DNA of 33,177 nucleotides from NCBI GenBank assembly GCA_016286665.1, contig JAEETX010000024.1, forward strand, positions 1 to 33,177, read 5' to 3'. Source of the DNA: Oscillospiraceae bacterium (lineage in GTDB: Bacteria > Bacillota > Clostridia > Oscillospirales > Oscillospiraceae). Made by a program: the position numbers and the translations under genes. This document shows positions 23,463-30,447 of the stretch, piece after piece (the stretch's first letter is position 1; each line of letters opens with the position of its first letter). The notes under the pieces were generated by a model. It was not told the origin of the DNA, searched no databases, and worked only from the letters and a program-made list of their open reading frames with translations.

Positions 23463-23527
23463 CCGCAAACTTGCACGAAATCCCTGCTTTTTCCGCCGCC
23501 ATCCTGCCGCAAAATGGAGAGGCCGAC

Positions 23528-23567
23528 AAAAACCGCGCCGGGGCCGGCTCTCCTGAGCCGGCCCCGG
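23528..23567 (-). terminator. Terminator downstream of the 29-residue peptide gene
   Basis: A perfect 13-bp stem CCGGGGCCGGCTC/GAGCCGGCCCCGG with 4-nt loop, followed on the minus strand by GCGCGGTTTTTG. Confidence 0.9.
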
Positions 23568-23600
23568 TACGCCCTTCCATGCGCGTCCGCGCCCGTGGGA

Positions 23601-23690
23601 TCAAAGGATCATGTTGACGATCGATTCCGCGCTGATGCAGAGGAAAAGGACGAATCCCAACCCTGCGGCATACCATTTCCTGTTCTTCAT
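23601..23690 (-). CDS. 29-residue single-helix membrane peptide
   Basis: Starts at the ATG at 23690 with GGAGGTG spaced about 6 bases before it, among the strongest ribosome binding sites in the window, and stops at 23601. The product has a Lys/Arg start (MKNRKWYAAG), a hydrophobic core (LGFVLFLCISA) and a short polar end, fitting a single membrane helix with the N-terminus in the cytoplasm. A strong terminator lies 34 bp downstream. The gene follows the DUF4867 gene by 135 bp. Function unknown; it may be a small regulator of a membrane protein, or a leader of the same transcript. Confidence 0.65.
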   Translation of the reverse strand: MKNRKWYAAGLGFVLFLCISAESIVNMIL

Positions 23691-23825
23691 CGACGACACC
23701 TCCATGCAGCATCCTTGCCTTTTGATGGCTCCATTCTGCCGCAGGCGGTGTCCAATAAAACGGACTTTTCGCGGAATCCGGGATGTTTTTTCGGAATTCA
23801 GTCGGTTTCCGGGATCGGGAGACCC

Positions 23826-24452
23826 TTATCCCAGGTCGATGTTCTCTCCCCGGAGGCCGATCCAGGCCCCGTCCCCGGCCTCCGGGGCGTCGGGATGGGC
23901 CAGCAGCCACTTGTTCCGGGCCCGCAGGAGCCTGTCCTCCGGATCCTTTTCCCGGATGGCGGGCTTCGGCGTGTTGGTCCCCAAGGGAAGGGCCACCGCC
24001 ACCCGGAAGCCTGTTTCTTCGTCCGTATGGCAGGGGGCATAGTGCAGGGTGGTGGCGTAGACCTCCACCACCGCCCCCGCCGGGGCCCGGAAGGCCTTCA
24101 CCGCGGCGGTATCCAGGCTTCCGTCCGTGATCTCCTCCTGCTTCGCCAGCAGCAGGATAAAGTCCCCCTCGCCGATGTTCAGCTCGCTGTCCCGGTGGTA
24201 TTCCAGGCAGTTCAGCTTTCGGTTGCGCCCCCAGCACATGCCCAGCTGGATGGGCATGCCCCCGTAGGCCCGGTCCCGCAGCGCCGGGAAGACGTCCGTC
24301 GCCTCCAGGGCGGGGATGCCGGGCTCATAGGCGGTCCCCTCCTCCGGCAGGGGGATGGCGGCCATGGCCGAGCGCAGCGCCGCCGTATCATAGCCCGTCA
24401 GCACCTTGCCGTAGGGCTTGAATTCCGGGTCGAATACAGACCAAACTTGCAT
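23826..24452 (-). CDS. DUF4867 cupin-like protein
   Basis: A 208-residue soluble protein with GAGG before the ATG at 24452. I recognise it from memory as DUF4867, a cupin-like family of unknown reaction. Possible metal ligands are H86 and E90 in CLEYHRDSELNIGEGDF and the later LHYAPCH; the stretch VVEVYATTLHYAPCH is the cupin-like second half. Homologues often lie among carbohydrate-acid or sugar catabolism genes, consistent with the oxidoreductase and hydroxyacid dehydrogenase upstream here, but the substrate is not evident. A GC-rich 154-bp spacer separates it from the FAD gene, so one transcript is possible but not proven. Confidence 0.78.
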   Translation of the reverse strand: MQVWSVFDPEFKPYGKVLTGYDTAALRSAMAAIPLPEEGTAYEPGIPALEATDVFPALRDRAYGGMPIQLGMCWGRNRKLNCLEYHRDSELNIGEGDFILLLAKQEEITDGSLDTAAVKAFRAPAGAVVEVYATTLHYAPCHTDEETGFRVAVALPLGTNTPKPAIREKDPEDRLLRARNKWLLAHPDAPEAGDGAWIGLRGENIDLG

Positions 24453-24606
24453 GTTTTCGTCCTCTTTCTTTCATTTTCGGGGAATCCGGGCGGCGCCGAA
24501 GCCCGGCGAAAAATACGCTCGCGAAGCGGCTGTGCGAGCGAAGCGAGTGCGGGCAGCGGAGCGCAGCCTTCTCAAATCGGAGCCCGGCGAAGCGGGTCCG
24601 ATCTGC
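24453..24606. other. GC-rich intergenic spacer with inverted repeats
   Basis: Contains ATCGGA-CCCG ... CGGG-TCCGAT (near 24574-24601) and several CTCGC/GCGAG pairs around 24519-24551. The first is just downstream of the FAD-oxidoreductase stop and could be a terminator, though the T-run is poor. No gene is visible. Confidence 0.45.
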
Positions 24607-26121
24607 TTATTTTTTGGAGGGGTCGCCCGCGCCCTTGGACATGGTCCAGTGGCGGTAGGTGCCCGCCGCGTCGCCGGATTCCCGGGCCGCCTTGGCCGCG
24701 GGGGTATAGAGCCCGTATTCGTGGGCCACCAGGCATTCGGTGTAGCTCTTGTCGGTGTGGGCGTTGCGGGGCAGGGGCACGTCCTGCTCCCCTGCCAGGA
24801 TGTCCTGCACCTTGGCGACATTCACGGTGTGGGTGCTCGTGCCGTCGGCCACGGCCACCGCTGCCGCCACGCCCGCGGCCTGACCGGTGCCCACGCACTG
24901 GGGGATCAGGTTCACATTGTCGATGGCGATGCGGTCCGCCGAAATGTGGCGGCCGGGGGCCAGCAGGTTTTCCACCTTCTGGGGAAGGATGGAGCGGTAG
25001 GGGATCTCGATGGGGGCGTTGTCGTTGAGGGTGTCCACGGTGCAGTGCCAGGCGATGCAGTCCTCATGCTCCTTGGGGAAGGCCCAGTCGTTGGAGGAGA
25101 TGACATATTCCCCCACGATGCGGTGGGAGCCGCGGGTGCCCAGCTGGGGCGCGATATCATAGAGATAGGCGTCCTTGAAGATTTCCGGGGCGTAGGTCTT
25201 GTAGGCCTCCAGCACCTCCCGGAGCACCAGGCGGGTGCCCATTTCCGTGGCGGTCTGGTCGGAGATCTTGGAGCAGTCCCGCTTGGGCTGCCAGTTGTTG
25301 ACCCAGCTCACGTCGTCGGTGGGCCCGGCGATCATGCCGGTGCGGAAGCCGTGGAGCTTGTAAAGCGCCTCGGAGAGCTTCTGTGCTTCCTCCCGATGGG
25401 TGAAGTTCCAGATGTTGTAGGCCGCCTTGCTGAAGCCGCCGATGCGGTACACCAGGGCGGTGGAGGAGCAGCGGCAGTCGTCGTCGATGGCGGAGGAGGT
25501 GGGCGCGCCGGAGAGGCGGCACAGGTCCGCGTCGCCCGTGGCGTCGATGACCACCTTGGCCAGAACGGCCTTCCGGCCCTCCTTGGATTCGAAGATGACG
25601 CCCTTGCACACGTCGCCCTCCATGATGGGCTTCACGCCCCAGCTGTGGTACAGCACCCGGATGGAATCCTTGAGTTCGTTGAGCATGATGTCCATCTCGA
25701 TCTTCAGCTGGGTGGGGTCCAGCATGAAGCCGTGCTCCACTCTCGCGGGGGGAATGTGGGTCGCGCCGCCCACGTCGCCCCATTTGCGCACTTCCTCCGG
25801 GTCGGTGATGCCCGCCAGCTCCGGACCGGGGCCGCGGACCGCGCCGGGGATCTTGCTGAGGCGGGTGTACCACTCCTCCTGAATGCCCCGGACATAGGTC
25901 TTCTCATGGAAGGAAAGGCTGGGGATCAGCAGCACATAGCCGCCGGTCACGTCGCCGCCGCAATAGCCGTAGCGCTCCATGAGGATCACGTTTTTGCAGC
26001 CGGCGCGGGCCGCCGCCACGGCGGCGCTGTGGCCCGCGCTGCCGCCGCCCACCACCAGCACGTCGCATTCATCGTAGATGGGGACGAGGGTCTGAGGTTC
26101 CAGATAAGTTTTCGCGTTCAT
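24607..26121 (-). CDS. FAD-dependent oxidoreductase
   Basis: A 504-residue flavoprotein of the FAD_oxidored type. The dinucleotide-binding loop is VVGGGSAGHSAA (23-34), followed by GGDVTGGYV, an internal KVVIDATGDADLC and the C-terminal FAD-site stretch LLAPGRHISADRIAIDNVNL and CVGTGQAAGVAAAVA. There are no signal peptide or membrane helices, so it is cytoplasmic. Family members oxidise varied organic acids, sugars or aromatics, and the substrate cannot be named. The ATG at 26121 follows GGAGGG. A promoter and a 14-bp palindrome lie upstream. Its neighbours, a cupin-like protein and a D-2-hydroxyacid dehydrogenase, suggest a small-acid catabolic role. Confidence 0.9.
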   Translation of the reverse strand: MNAKTYLEPQTLVPIYDECDVLVVGGGSAGHSAAVAAARAGCKNVILMERYGYCGGDVTGGYVLLIPSLSFHEKTYVRGIQEEWYTRLSKIPGAVRGPGPELAGITDPEEVRKWGDVGGATHIPPARVEHGFMLDPTQLKIEMDIMLNELKDSIRVLYHSWGVKPIMEGDVCKGVIFESKEGRKAVLAKVVIDATGDADLCRLSGAPTSSAIDDDCRCSSTALVYRIGGFSKAAYNIWNFTHREEAQKLSEALYKLHGFRTGMIAGPTDDVSWVNNWQPKRDCSKISDQTATEMGTRLVLREVLEAYKTYAPEIFKDAYLYDIAPQLGTRGSHRIVGEYVISSNDWAFPKEHEDCIAWHCTVDTLNDNAPIEIPYRSILPQKVENLLAPGRHISADRIAIDNVNLIPQCVGTGQAAGVAAAVAVADGTSTHTVNVAKVQDILAGEQDVPLPRNAHTDKSYTECLVAHEYGLYTPAAKAARESGDAAGTYRHWTMSKGAGDPSKK

Positions 26122-26137
26122 TGTTTTCCCTCCAGCC

Positions 26138-26151
26138 GAGGCTGCAGCCTC
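26138..26151 (-). promoter_or_regulatory. Perfect 14-bp palindrome, possible operator
   Basis: GAGGCTGCAGCCTC lies between the -10 box (26174-26179) and the start codon of the FAD-oxidoreductase gene, a position suited to a repressor or to an mRNA hairpin. Confidence 0.45.
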
Positions 26152-26173
26152 ATTATTTATTCGTTATAACCTA

Positions 26174-26202
26174 ATCATAACACAGGACACATCCCGGTTC
26201 AA
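26174..26202 (-). promoter_or_regulatory. Promoter of the FAD-oxidoreductase gene
   Basis: Minus strand: TTGAAC, 17-bp spacer, TATGAT, about 52 bp before the ATG. Confidence 0.7.
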
Positions 26203-26221
26203 GAACGGAATAGCGCCGTCC

Positions 26222-27169
26222 CTATTCCACGCGGCAGCGTTTTTCGCCCCTCCGGAACGCCCGGATGTTCTCCATGATCTCCGCGAGGCAGCGCTGCCTC
26301 GTTTCCAGGGCCCCCCAGGCCATGTGGGGGGTGAGGCACACGTTGGGCAGATTCCGGATGGCATAGAAGGGGTGCTCCTCCGGGAAGGGCTCCCGGCTGT
26401 AGACGTCCACCCCCAGGCCCCCCAGCCTGCCTTCCGCCACCGCCGCGGCCAGGGCTCCCTCATCCGCCACCGCGCCCCGGGCCACGTTGATGAAGATGCA
26501 GTCCGTTTTCATCAGGGCCAGCCTTTCCGCGGAAAAGAGGCCCCGGGTCTCCGCCGTCAGGGGCAGGTGGACCGAGAGGACGTCCGATTCCCGGCAGAGG
26601 GTATCCAGATCCGTGCAGGGCTCCCCCGGCGCGGGACTGCGCCGCCAGGCCAGCACCCGGCAGCCCAGAGCAGAGGCGATCTGAGCCACCCGCTTGCCGA
26701 TGCGCCCGTAGCCCGCGACACCCCAGGTCATGCCCCGCAGCTCATGGTAAACGGGCGTCAGCAGATTGGCGGTGGGGCCGCGGGTGTAGCTGCCGTCCTT
26801 CACCGCGCCCATGTAGCTCCCCAGGCGGCTGACGAGATAGAGGGCCATGGCGGCGGTAAGCTGGGCCACGCTGTCGGTGGAATAGCCCGCCACGTTGCAC
26901 ACGGCGACGCCCGCGCCGCGGCACCAGGCGGTGTCCACGTTGTCATAGCCCGTGGCGGCCAGGCAGATGAGCTTCAGCCTTTTGCAGCCGCTCAGATTCT
27001 CGCCGTTCAGCTTCACCTTATTGATGACGGCGACCTCCGCCTCCGCCAGGCGCCGGGTCACTTCTTCCGGCGGCGTGGCGCTCCACACCGTCAGCTCCCC
27101 CAGGGTCTCCAGGGGGGACAGGTCCAGGTCCGCCCCCAGGGTGGCGGCGTCCAATACCACGATCTTCAT
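26222..27169 (-). CDS. D-isomer-specific 2-hydroxyacid dehydrogenase
   Basis: An NAD(P)-dependent dehydrogenase interconverting a D-2-hydroxyacid and its 2-oxoacid. The 315-residue protein has the Rossmann loop GVAGYGRIGK (150-159) and the catalytic trio R231 (NVARGAV), E260 (YSREPF) and H282 (TPHMAWG). The early LICLAATGYDNVD stretch and overall pattern are closest to glycerate/hydroxypyruvate-reductase-type members, so D-glycerate is a reasonable but unproven substrate. The start at 27169 has GGGAGGTCGGAG upstream; a TATAAT box is at 27201-27206. The FAD-oxidoreductase has its own promoter just downstream. Confidence 0.93.
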   Translation of the reverse strand: MKIVVLDAATLGADLDLSPLETLGELTVWSATPPEEVTRRLAEAEVAVINKVKLNGENLSGCKRLKLICLAATGYDNVDTAWCRGAGVAVCNVAGYSTDSVAQLTAAMALYLVSRLGSYMGAVKDGSYTRGPTANLLTPVYHELRGMTWGVAGYGRIGKRVAQIASALGCRVLAWRRSPAPGEPCTDLDTLCRESDVLSVHLPLTAETRGLFSAERLALMKTDCIFINVARGAVADEGALAAAVAEGRLGGLGVDVYSREPFPEEHPFYAIRNLPNVCLTPHMAWGALETRQRCLAEIMENIRAFRRGEKRCRVE

Positions 27170-27200
27170 CGCTCCGACCTCCCGCGTTTCGTTTATTCGT

Positions 27201-27206
27201 ATTATA
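27201..27206 (-). promoter_or_regulatory. -10 box of the 2-hydroxyacid dehydrogenase gene
   Basis: Perfect TATAAT on the minus strand, 31 bp before the ATG; no clear -35 box. Confidence 0.5.
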
Positions 27207-27280
27207 CCGTCTTTTCCCGCCGGCGGAAAGCGGTGATTCCCCGAATTCCTGAAGAAACTGTCGCAATTTGCCGCGCTTTA

Positions 27281-27289
27281 TGCTATAAT
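27281..27289 (+). promoter_or_regulatory. Extended -10 promoter of the lipoprotein gene
   Basis: TGC directly before TATAAT, an extended -10 element that can work without a good -35; 34 bp before the ATG. Confidence 0.6.
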
Positions 27290-27323
27290 CACCGTGATTT
27301 CTTTGAAGCAAAAGGAGCCAGAA

Positions 27324-29138
27324 ATGAAAAAGCTTGCGATTTTTCTTGTACTTGCGCTGCTTCTGAGCGTCTGCGCCGCCTGCACCAAGGCGGAGCCCGC
27401 GCCCACGGCTGCGCCGACCCCCGCCCCCACGGAAGCGCCCGCTCCTACGGCGACCCCCGCCCCCACGCCTGCGGAGACGCCTGCGCCTACGGAAACACCC
27501 GTGCCTTCGGAAGCGCCCGCCCCCACGGAGACCCCCGCGCCGACCCCCGTTCCCACGGAGGTACCCGCCCCCGCCGGCGCGCTGGAGGACATCCTGCCCG
27601 GCAGCTATTGGATGGGTATCCGTTTTGACGCCTACGGCGAGGATATGGAGCCGGAAAGCATCGAATTCGAGGAATGGGCCCAGGATACCTTCAATCTGCT
27701 GCTGAACGCGGACGGCACCGGCATCTTCCGCACCAGCTACTGGAGCCCCTATGATTCCGACAACGGCTACATCACCTGGACCATCGACGGCAACAATCAG
27801 ATGACCCTTCATCTGGCCGACGAGGTGGATATCCCCTGCCATCTGGAGGGGGAAAACCTGGTCCTGACGGAATACTACGGCTGCCGCATCGTCATGGAGG
27901 AGCGCAGCGAGATGACCCCGGCGGGCACGGAGCTGCGCACCGAGAAGCTCGCGGGCAGCTGGATCGCGGACAAGATGGAGATCGAGGGGGCCGCCTCCGA
28001 CCCCCGGCAGGAGCACCTGCTGATCTACCTGGTCTGCGACGAGGAGGGCGCCAGCTTCTATTGGAACGAGAAGGACGGCCTGGCCAGCTTCTATGACGAG
28101 AATCTTGCCGTCTGGTACCGCTGGACGCCCCTGTACGACGGCCACGAAACCAACCAGGTCTGGTCCGCGGACCTCACGCCCCTGAATTACTACGGCCACC
28201 GGGATTACAGCGTCGCCGTCACCGGGGAGAAGGAAGCGGAAATGCTCGTCTACTTCTACTCCTCCACGGAGGATTATCCCACGGTGGTCTGGCTGCACCT
28301 GATCCCCGCCAGCCCCAAGAGCGTGGTGAAGCCCATTCCGGAACCCGTCACCGTGGACAATGTGGGCGACCTGATCCTGAACCTGCGGGACGGGGCCGAG
28401 ATATCGCTGGAGCCCGGCACCTACAACATCACGGAATACCTGCGGGAGCATCCCGACGCGGTGGCCGCCTGGGATTACAACACGAACGATGTGTATGCCT
28501 GGGGCCTCTACGACCTCGGCTATGACGATCCGGAGCTCCAGATCATCGGCCTGAAGGACATCACCATCAAGGCCGCCAGGCCCGGCGAGCTGACGGAGAT
28601 CGTCTGCGAGCCCCGCTATGCCAACGTTCTGAACTTCCTGCGCTGCTGCAACGTCAGTCTGGAGGGCGTCACCATGGGCCACACCATCGAGCCCGGCTAT
28701 TGCTCCGGTTCGGTGCTGAGCTTTCAGGACTGCTCTCTCGTCCGCCTCGAGGGCGTGGACCTCTACGGCTGCGGCGCCTACGGCGTCTCCGCCTATGACT
28801 GCTATGATTTCAGCATGAACAACAGCATCATCCGGGAATGCACCTACGGCTGCCTCAGCATCACGGGCTCCTACTCCATGTCCTTCTCCAACGTCGATTT
28901 CCGGGACTGCGAGGGCTACACCATGCTGGAGTTCAACTACTCCGCCGCAGACTTCAGCGACTGCAGCTTCAAGAACCTCGCTGGCACCTTCCTCTATGTG
29001 GACGACAGCGCCCACGTCAGCTTCGCCGGCTGCACCATGGACAGCGAGATCAAGGCATTTTTGGAGACCCACCCCGCCTTCGGCACCCAGATCGACGGCG
29101 ACTGGGAATCCGCCTCCTCCCCGAAGGGGAAGGGGTAA
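27324..29138 (+). CDS. Surface lipoprotein with Pro/Thr stalk and beta-helix domain
   Basis: Start at the ATG at 27324 with AAGGAGCC before it; 604 residues. It opens with a signal peptide (MKKLAIFLVLALLLSVCAAC); Cys20 is the likely lipid anchor, although the lipobox (V-C-A-A-C) is imperfect. Residues about 23-84 are a low-complexity stalk of PAPT, ETPAP and EAPAP units, typical of wall-spanning linkers. A middle region (about 85-340) shows two possible lipocalin- or beta-sandwich-like blocks (SYWMGIRFDAYGEDME; GSWIADKMEIEG). The last ~250 residues have short repeating strands (LEGVTMG, LEGVDLYGCGAYGVS, MSFSNVDFRDCEG) characteristic of a right-handed beta-helix, as in polysaccharide-active or adhesive proteins. 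No catalytic residues can be assigned. A terminator follows. Confidence 0.85.
   Translation: MKKLAIFLVLALLLSVCAACTKAEPAPTAAPTPAPTEAPAPTATPAPTPAETPAPTETPVPSEAPAPTETPAPTPVPTEVPAPAGALEDILPGSYWMGIRFDAYGEDMEPESIEFEEWAQDTFNLLLNADGTGIFRTSYWSPYDSDNGYITWTIDGNNQMTLHLADEVDIPCHLEGENLVLTEYYGCRIVMEERSEMTPAGTELRTEKLAGSWIADKMEIEGAASDPRQEHLLIYLVCDEEGASFYWNEKDGLASFYDENLAVWYRWTPLYDGHETNQVWSADLTPLNYYGHRDYSVAVTGEKEAEMLVYFYSSTEDYPTVVWLHLIPASPKSVVKPIPEPVTVDNVGDLILNLRDGAEISLEPGTYNITEYLREHPDAVAAWDYNTNDVYAWGLYDLGYDDPELQIIGLKDITIKAARPGELTEIVCEPRYANVLNFLRCCNVSLEGVTMGHTIEPGYCSGSVLSFQDCSLVRLEGVDLYGCGAYGVSAYDCYDFSMNNSIIRECTYGCLSITGSYSMSFSNVDFRDCEGYTMLEFNYSAADFSDCSFKNLAGTFLYVDDSAHVSFAGCTMDSEIKAFLETHPAFGTQIDGDWESASSPKGKG
27387..27573 (+). 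repeat. Pro/Thr/Ala/Glu low-complexity coding repeat
   Basis: Degenerate GCGCCCACGGAA-like units encode the stalk of the lipoprotein, alternating Pro with Ala, Thr or Glu. Strain-to-strain length change is likely but not shown. Confidence 0.75.
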
Positions 29139-29157
29139 TCCCTTCATGCACAGAAAG

Positions 29158-29200
29158 ATTGCCGGGCGGCCGCAAGGCCGCCCGGCAATATCTATTTTTC
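29158..29200 (+). terminator. Terminator of the lipoprotein gene
   Basis: A perfect 14-bp stem ATTGCCGGGCGGCC/GGCCGCCCGGCAAT with GCAA loop, then TCTATTTTTC. Confidence 0.92.
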
Positions 29201-29226
29201 ATTCAAAATTCAACTCACGATTCAGC

Positions 29227-30081
29227 TCACGCGGTTTTGCGGAAGAACAGCACCCCGATGCAGGCGGGGCCGCAGTGGCTGCCGATGGTGCTGCCGGCGC
29301 TAGTGACGCAGACCTCCTTGAAGGAATGCAGGGAGCGCACCAGGGCTTCGGCCTTGTCCACCAGCTCCTGGGGCATATCCGTGTGGGTGATCATGATGCG
29401 CCCCGGCACCACGTTGTCGTTCCCTTCCAGCCGCCCGCGGATGTAGTCCAGCACGGTCTTCTCCATATTGCCCCGGTATTTGCGCCCCACGGTCATCGCC
29501 CCGTCGTTATTCACGACGATCTCAGGCCGCAGCTTCAGCAGATTGGCTCCCAGCGCAGCCACGCCGGAGCAGCGGCCGCCCTTGTGGAGATATTCCAGCG
29601 TCTGCAATACGAAGCTCACGTCCAGCCGGGTGCGCATTTCCTCCAGCTTTTTTGCGATCTCCGCGGCAGTCATCCCCTCGGCGGCCATTTCCGCTGCAGC
29701 CATCGCCAGCTGGCCGCTGCCGGAGGAGAGATTCAGGCTGTCCACGGGATAGACGCCGGTCATGCCCTCGGCGGCGATGCAGGCATTCTGATAGCAGGCG
29801 GAGAGCTTGTTGGAGATATTGATATGGACGACCTCGCAGCCCGCGTCCGTCCAGCGGCGGAAGCAGTCCTCATAGCCGCCCACGGAAATGGCGCTGGTCT
29901 TGGGCAGCGCGCCGGTCTTTTTGGCATAGTCATAGAGCTCCGCTGTGGTCACGTCCACTCCGTCGTGGCAGACCCGGTCCCCCAGGGTCACCTCCAGAGG
30001 CAGAGCCTCGATATCGAAGCGCCGGTAGAGCTCCGGCGTCAGGTCGCAGGTGGAATCGCAGGTGATCTTGATCTTGGACAT
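29227..30081 (-). CDS. DegV family fatty-acid-binding protein
   Basis: DegV proteins bind a fatty acid and in Gram-positives serve the FakA/FakB fatty-acid kinase system. The start chosen is the ATG at 30081 (MSKIKITCDSTCDLTPEL), giving 284 residues, the usual length; a longer reading to 30153 has no better ribosome binding site. Family marks are TCDSTCDL at the front, VVHINISNKLSACYQNA (in place of the common SGTYQS) and the C-terminal THTDMPQELVDKA and GSTIGSHCGPACIGVLFF. It is a single gene, convergent with the lipoprotein gene. No FakA kinase is in the window, so the partner must lie elsewhere. Confidence 0.94.
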   Translation of the reverse strand: MSKIKITCDSTCDLTPELYRRFDIEALPLEVTLGDRVCHDGVDVTTAELYDYAKKTGALPKTSAISVGGYEDCFRRWTDAGCEVVHINISNKLSACYQNACIAAEGMTGVYPVDSLNLSSGSGQLAMAAAEMAAEGMTAAEIAKKLEEMRTRLDVSFVLQTLEYLHKGGRCSGVAALGANLLKLRPEIVVNNDGAMTVGRKYRGNMEKTVLDYIRGRLEGNDNVVPGRIMITHTDMPQELVDKAEALVRSLHSFKEVCVTSAGSTIGSHCGPACIGVLFFRKTA

Positions 30082-30170
30082 GGACAGTTCTTCCCCCTCA
30101 TCCTTCCGGGCGGCCCGGCGGGGCCAAGGGCCCCGGATATCCGCTGCCAGCACAGACGTTGTTATTTCAC

Positions 30171-30199
30171 ACTATGACACGAATCCCCGAAAATTGCAA
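30171..30199 (-). promoter_or_regulatory. degV promoter
   Basis: Minus strand: TTGCAA, 17-bp spacer, CATAGT, about 90 bp before the start. TTGCAA is palindromic. Confidence 0.5.
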
Positions 30200-30307
30200 G
30201 ACTTATGTTCATTCCTCCGGCGCAAACGCCTTCGGGGGCGGCGGCTTTCGCCGGAGAGGAAACCTTTCCCCGTTTTTCCGAAGATGTGCGGATTTCTGCG
30301 TTATTCA
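30200..30307. other. Intergenic stretch between divergent promoters
   Basis: Holds an imperfect CTCCGGCG...CGCCGGAG hairpin (about 30215-30258), otherwise nothing recognisable. Confidence 0.4.
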
Positions 30308-30336
30308 TTGACGGACCGGCAAAAAATGGTTAAAAT
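30308..30336 (+). promoter_or_regulatory. Promoter of the DUF4157-kinase gene
   Basis: TTGACG, 17-bp spacer, TAAAAT (a second TATAAT overlaps at 30336-30341), 111 bp before the ATG. A hairpin (CGGTCCC/GGGAACCG, about 30400) lies in the leader. Confidence 0.7.
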
Positions 30337-30447
30337 ATAATAGGAATTTCAGAGCGTGTTCACACAACCGTTCATGGAGACAAGAAAGCGCGCTGTGCCC
30401 TGCCGGTCCCTGCGGGAACCGCTGCGCGGCGCGACGGAGGCCAACAT

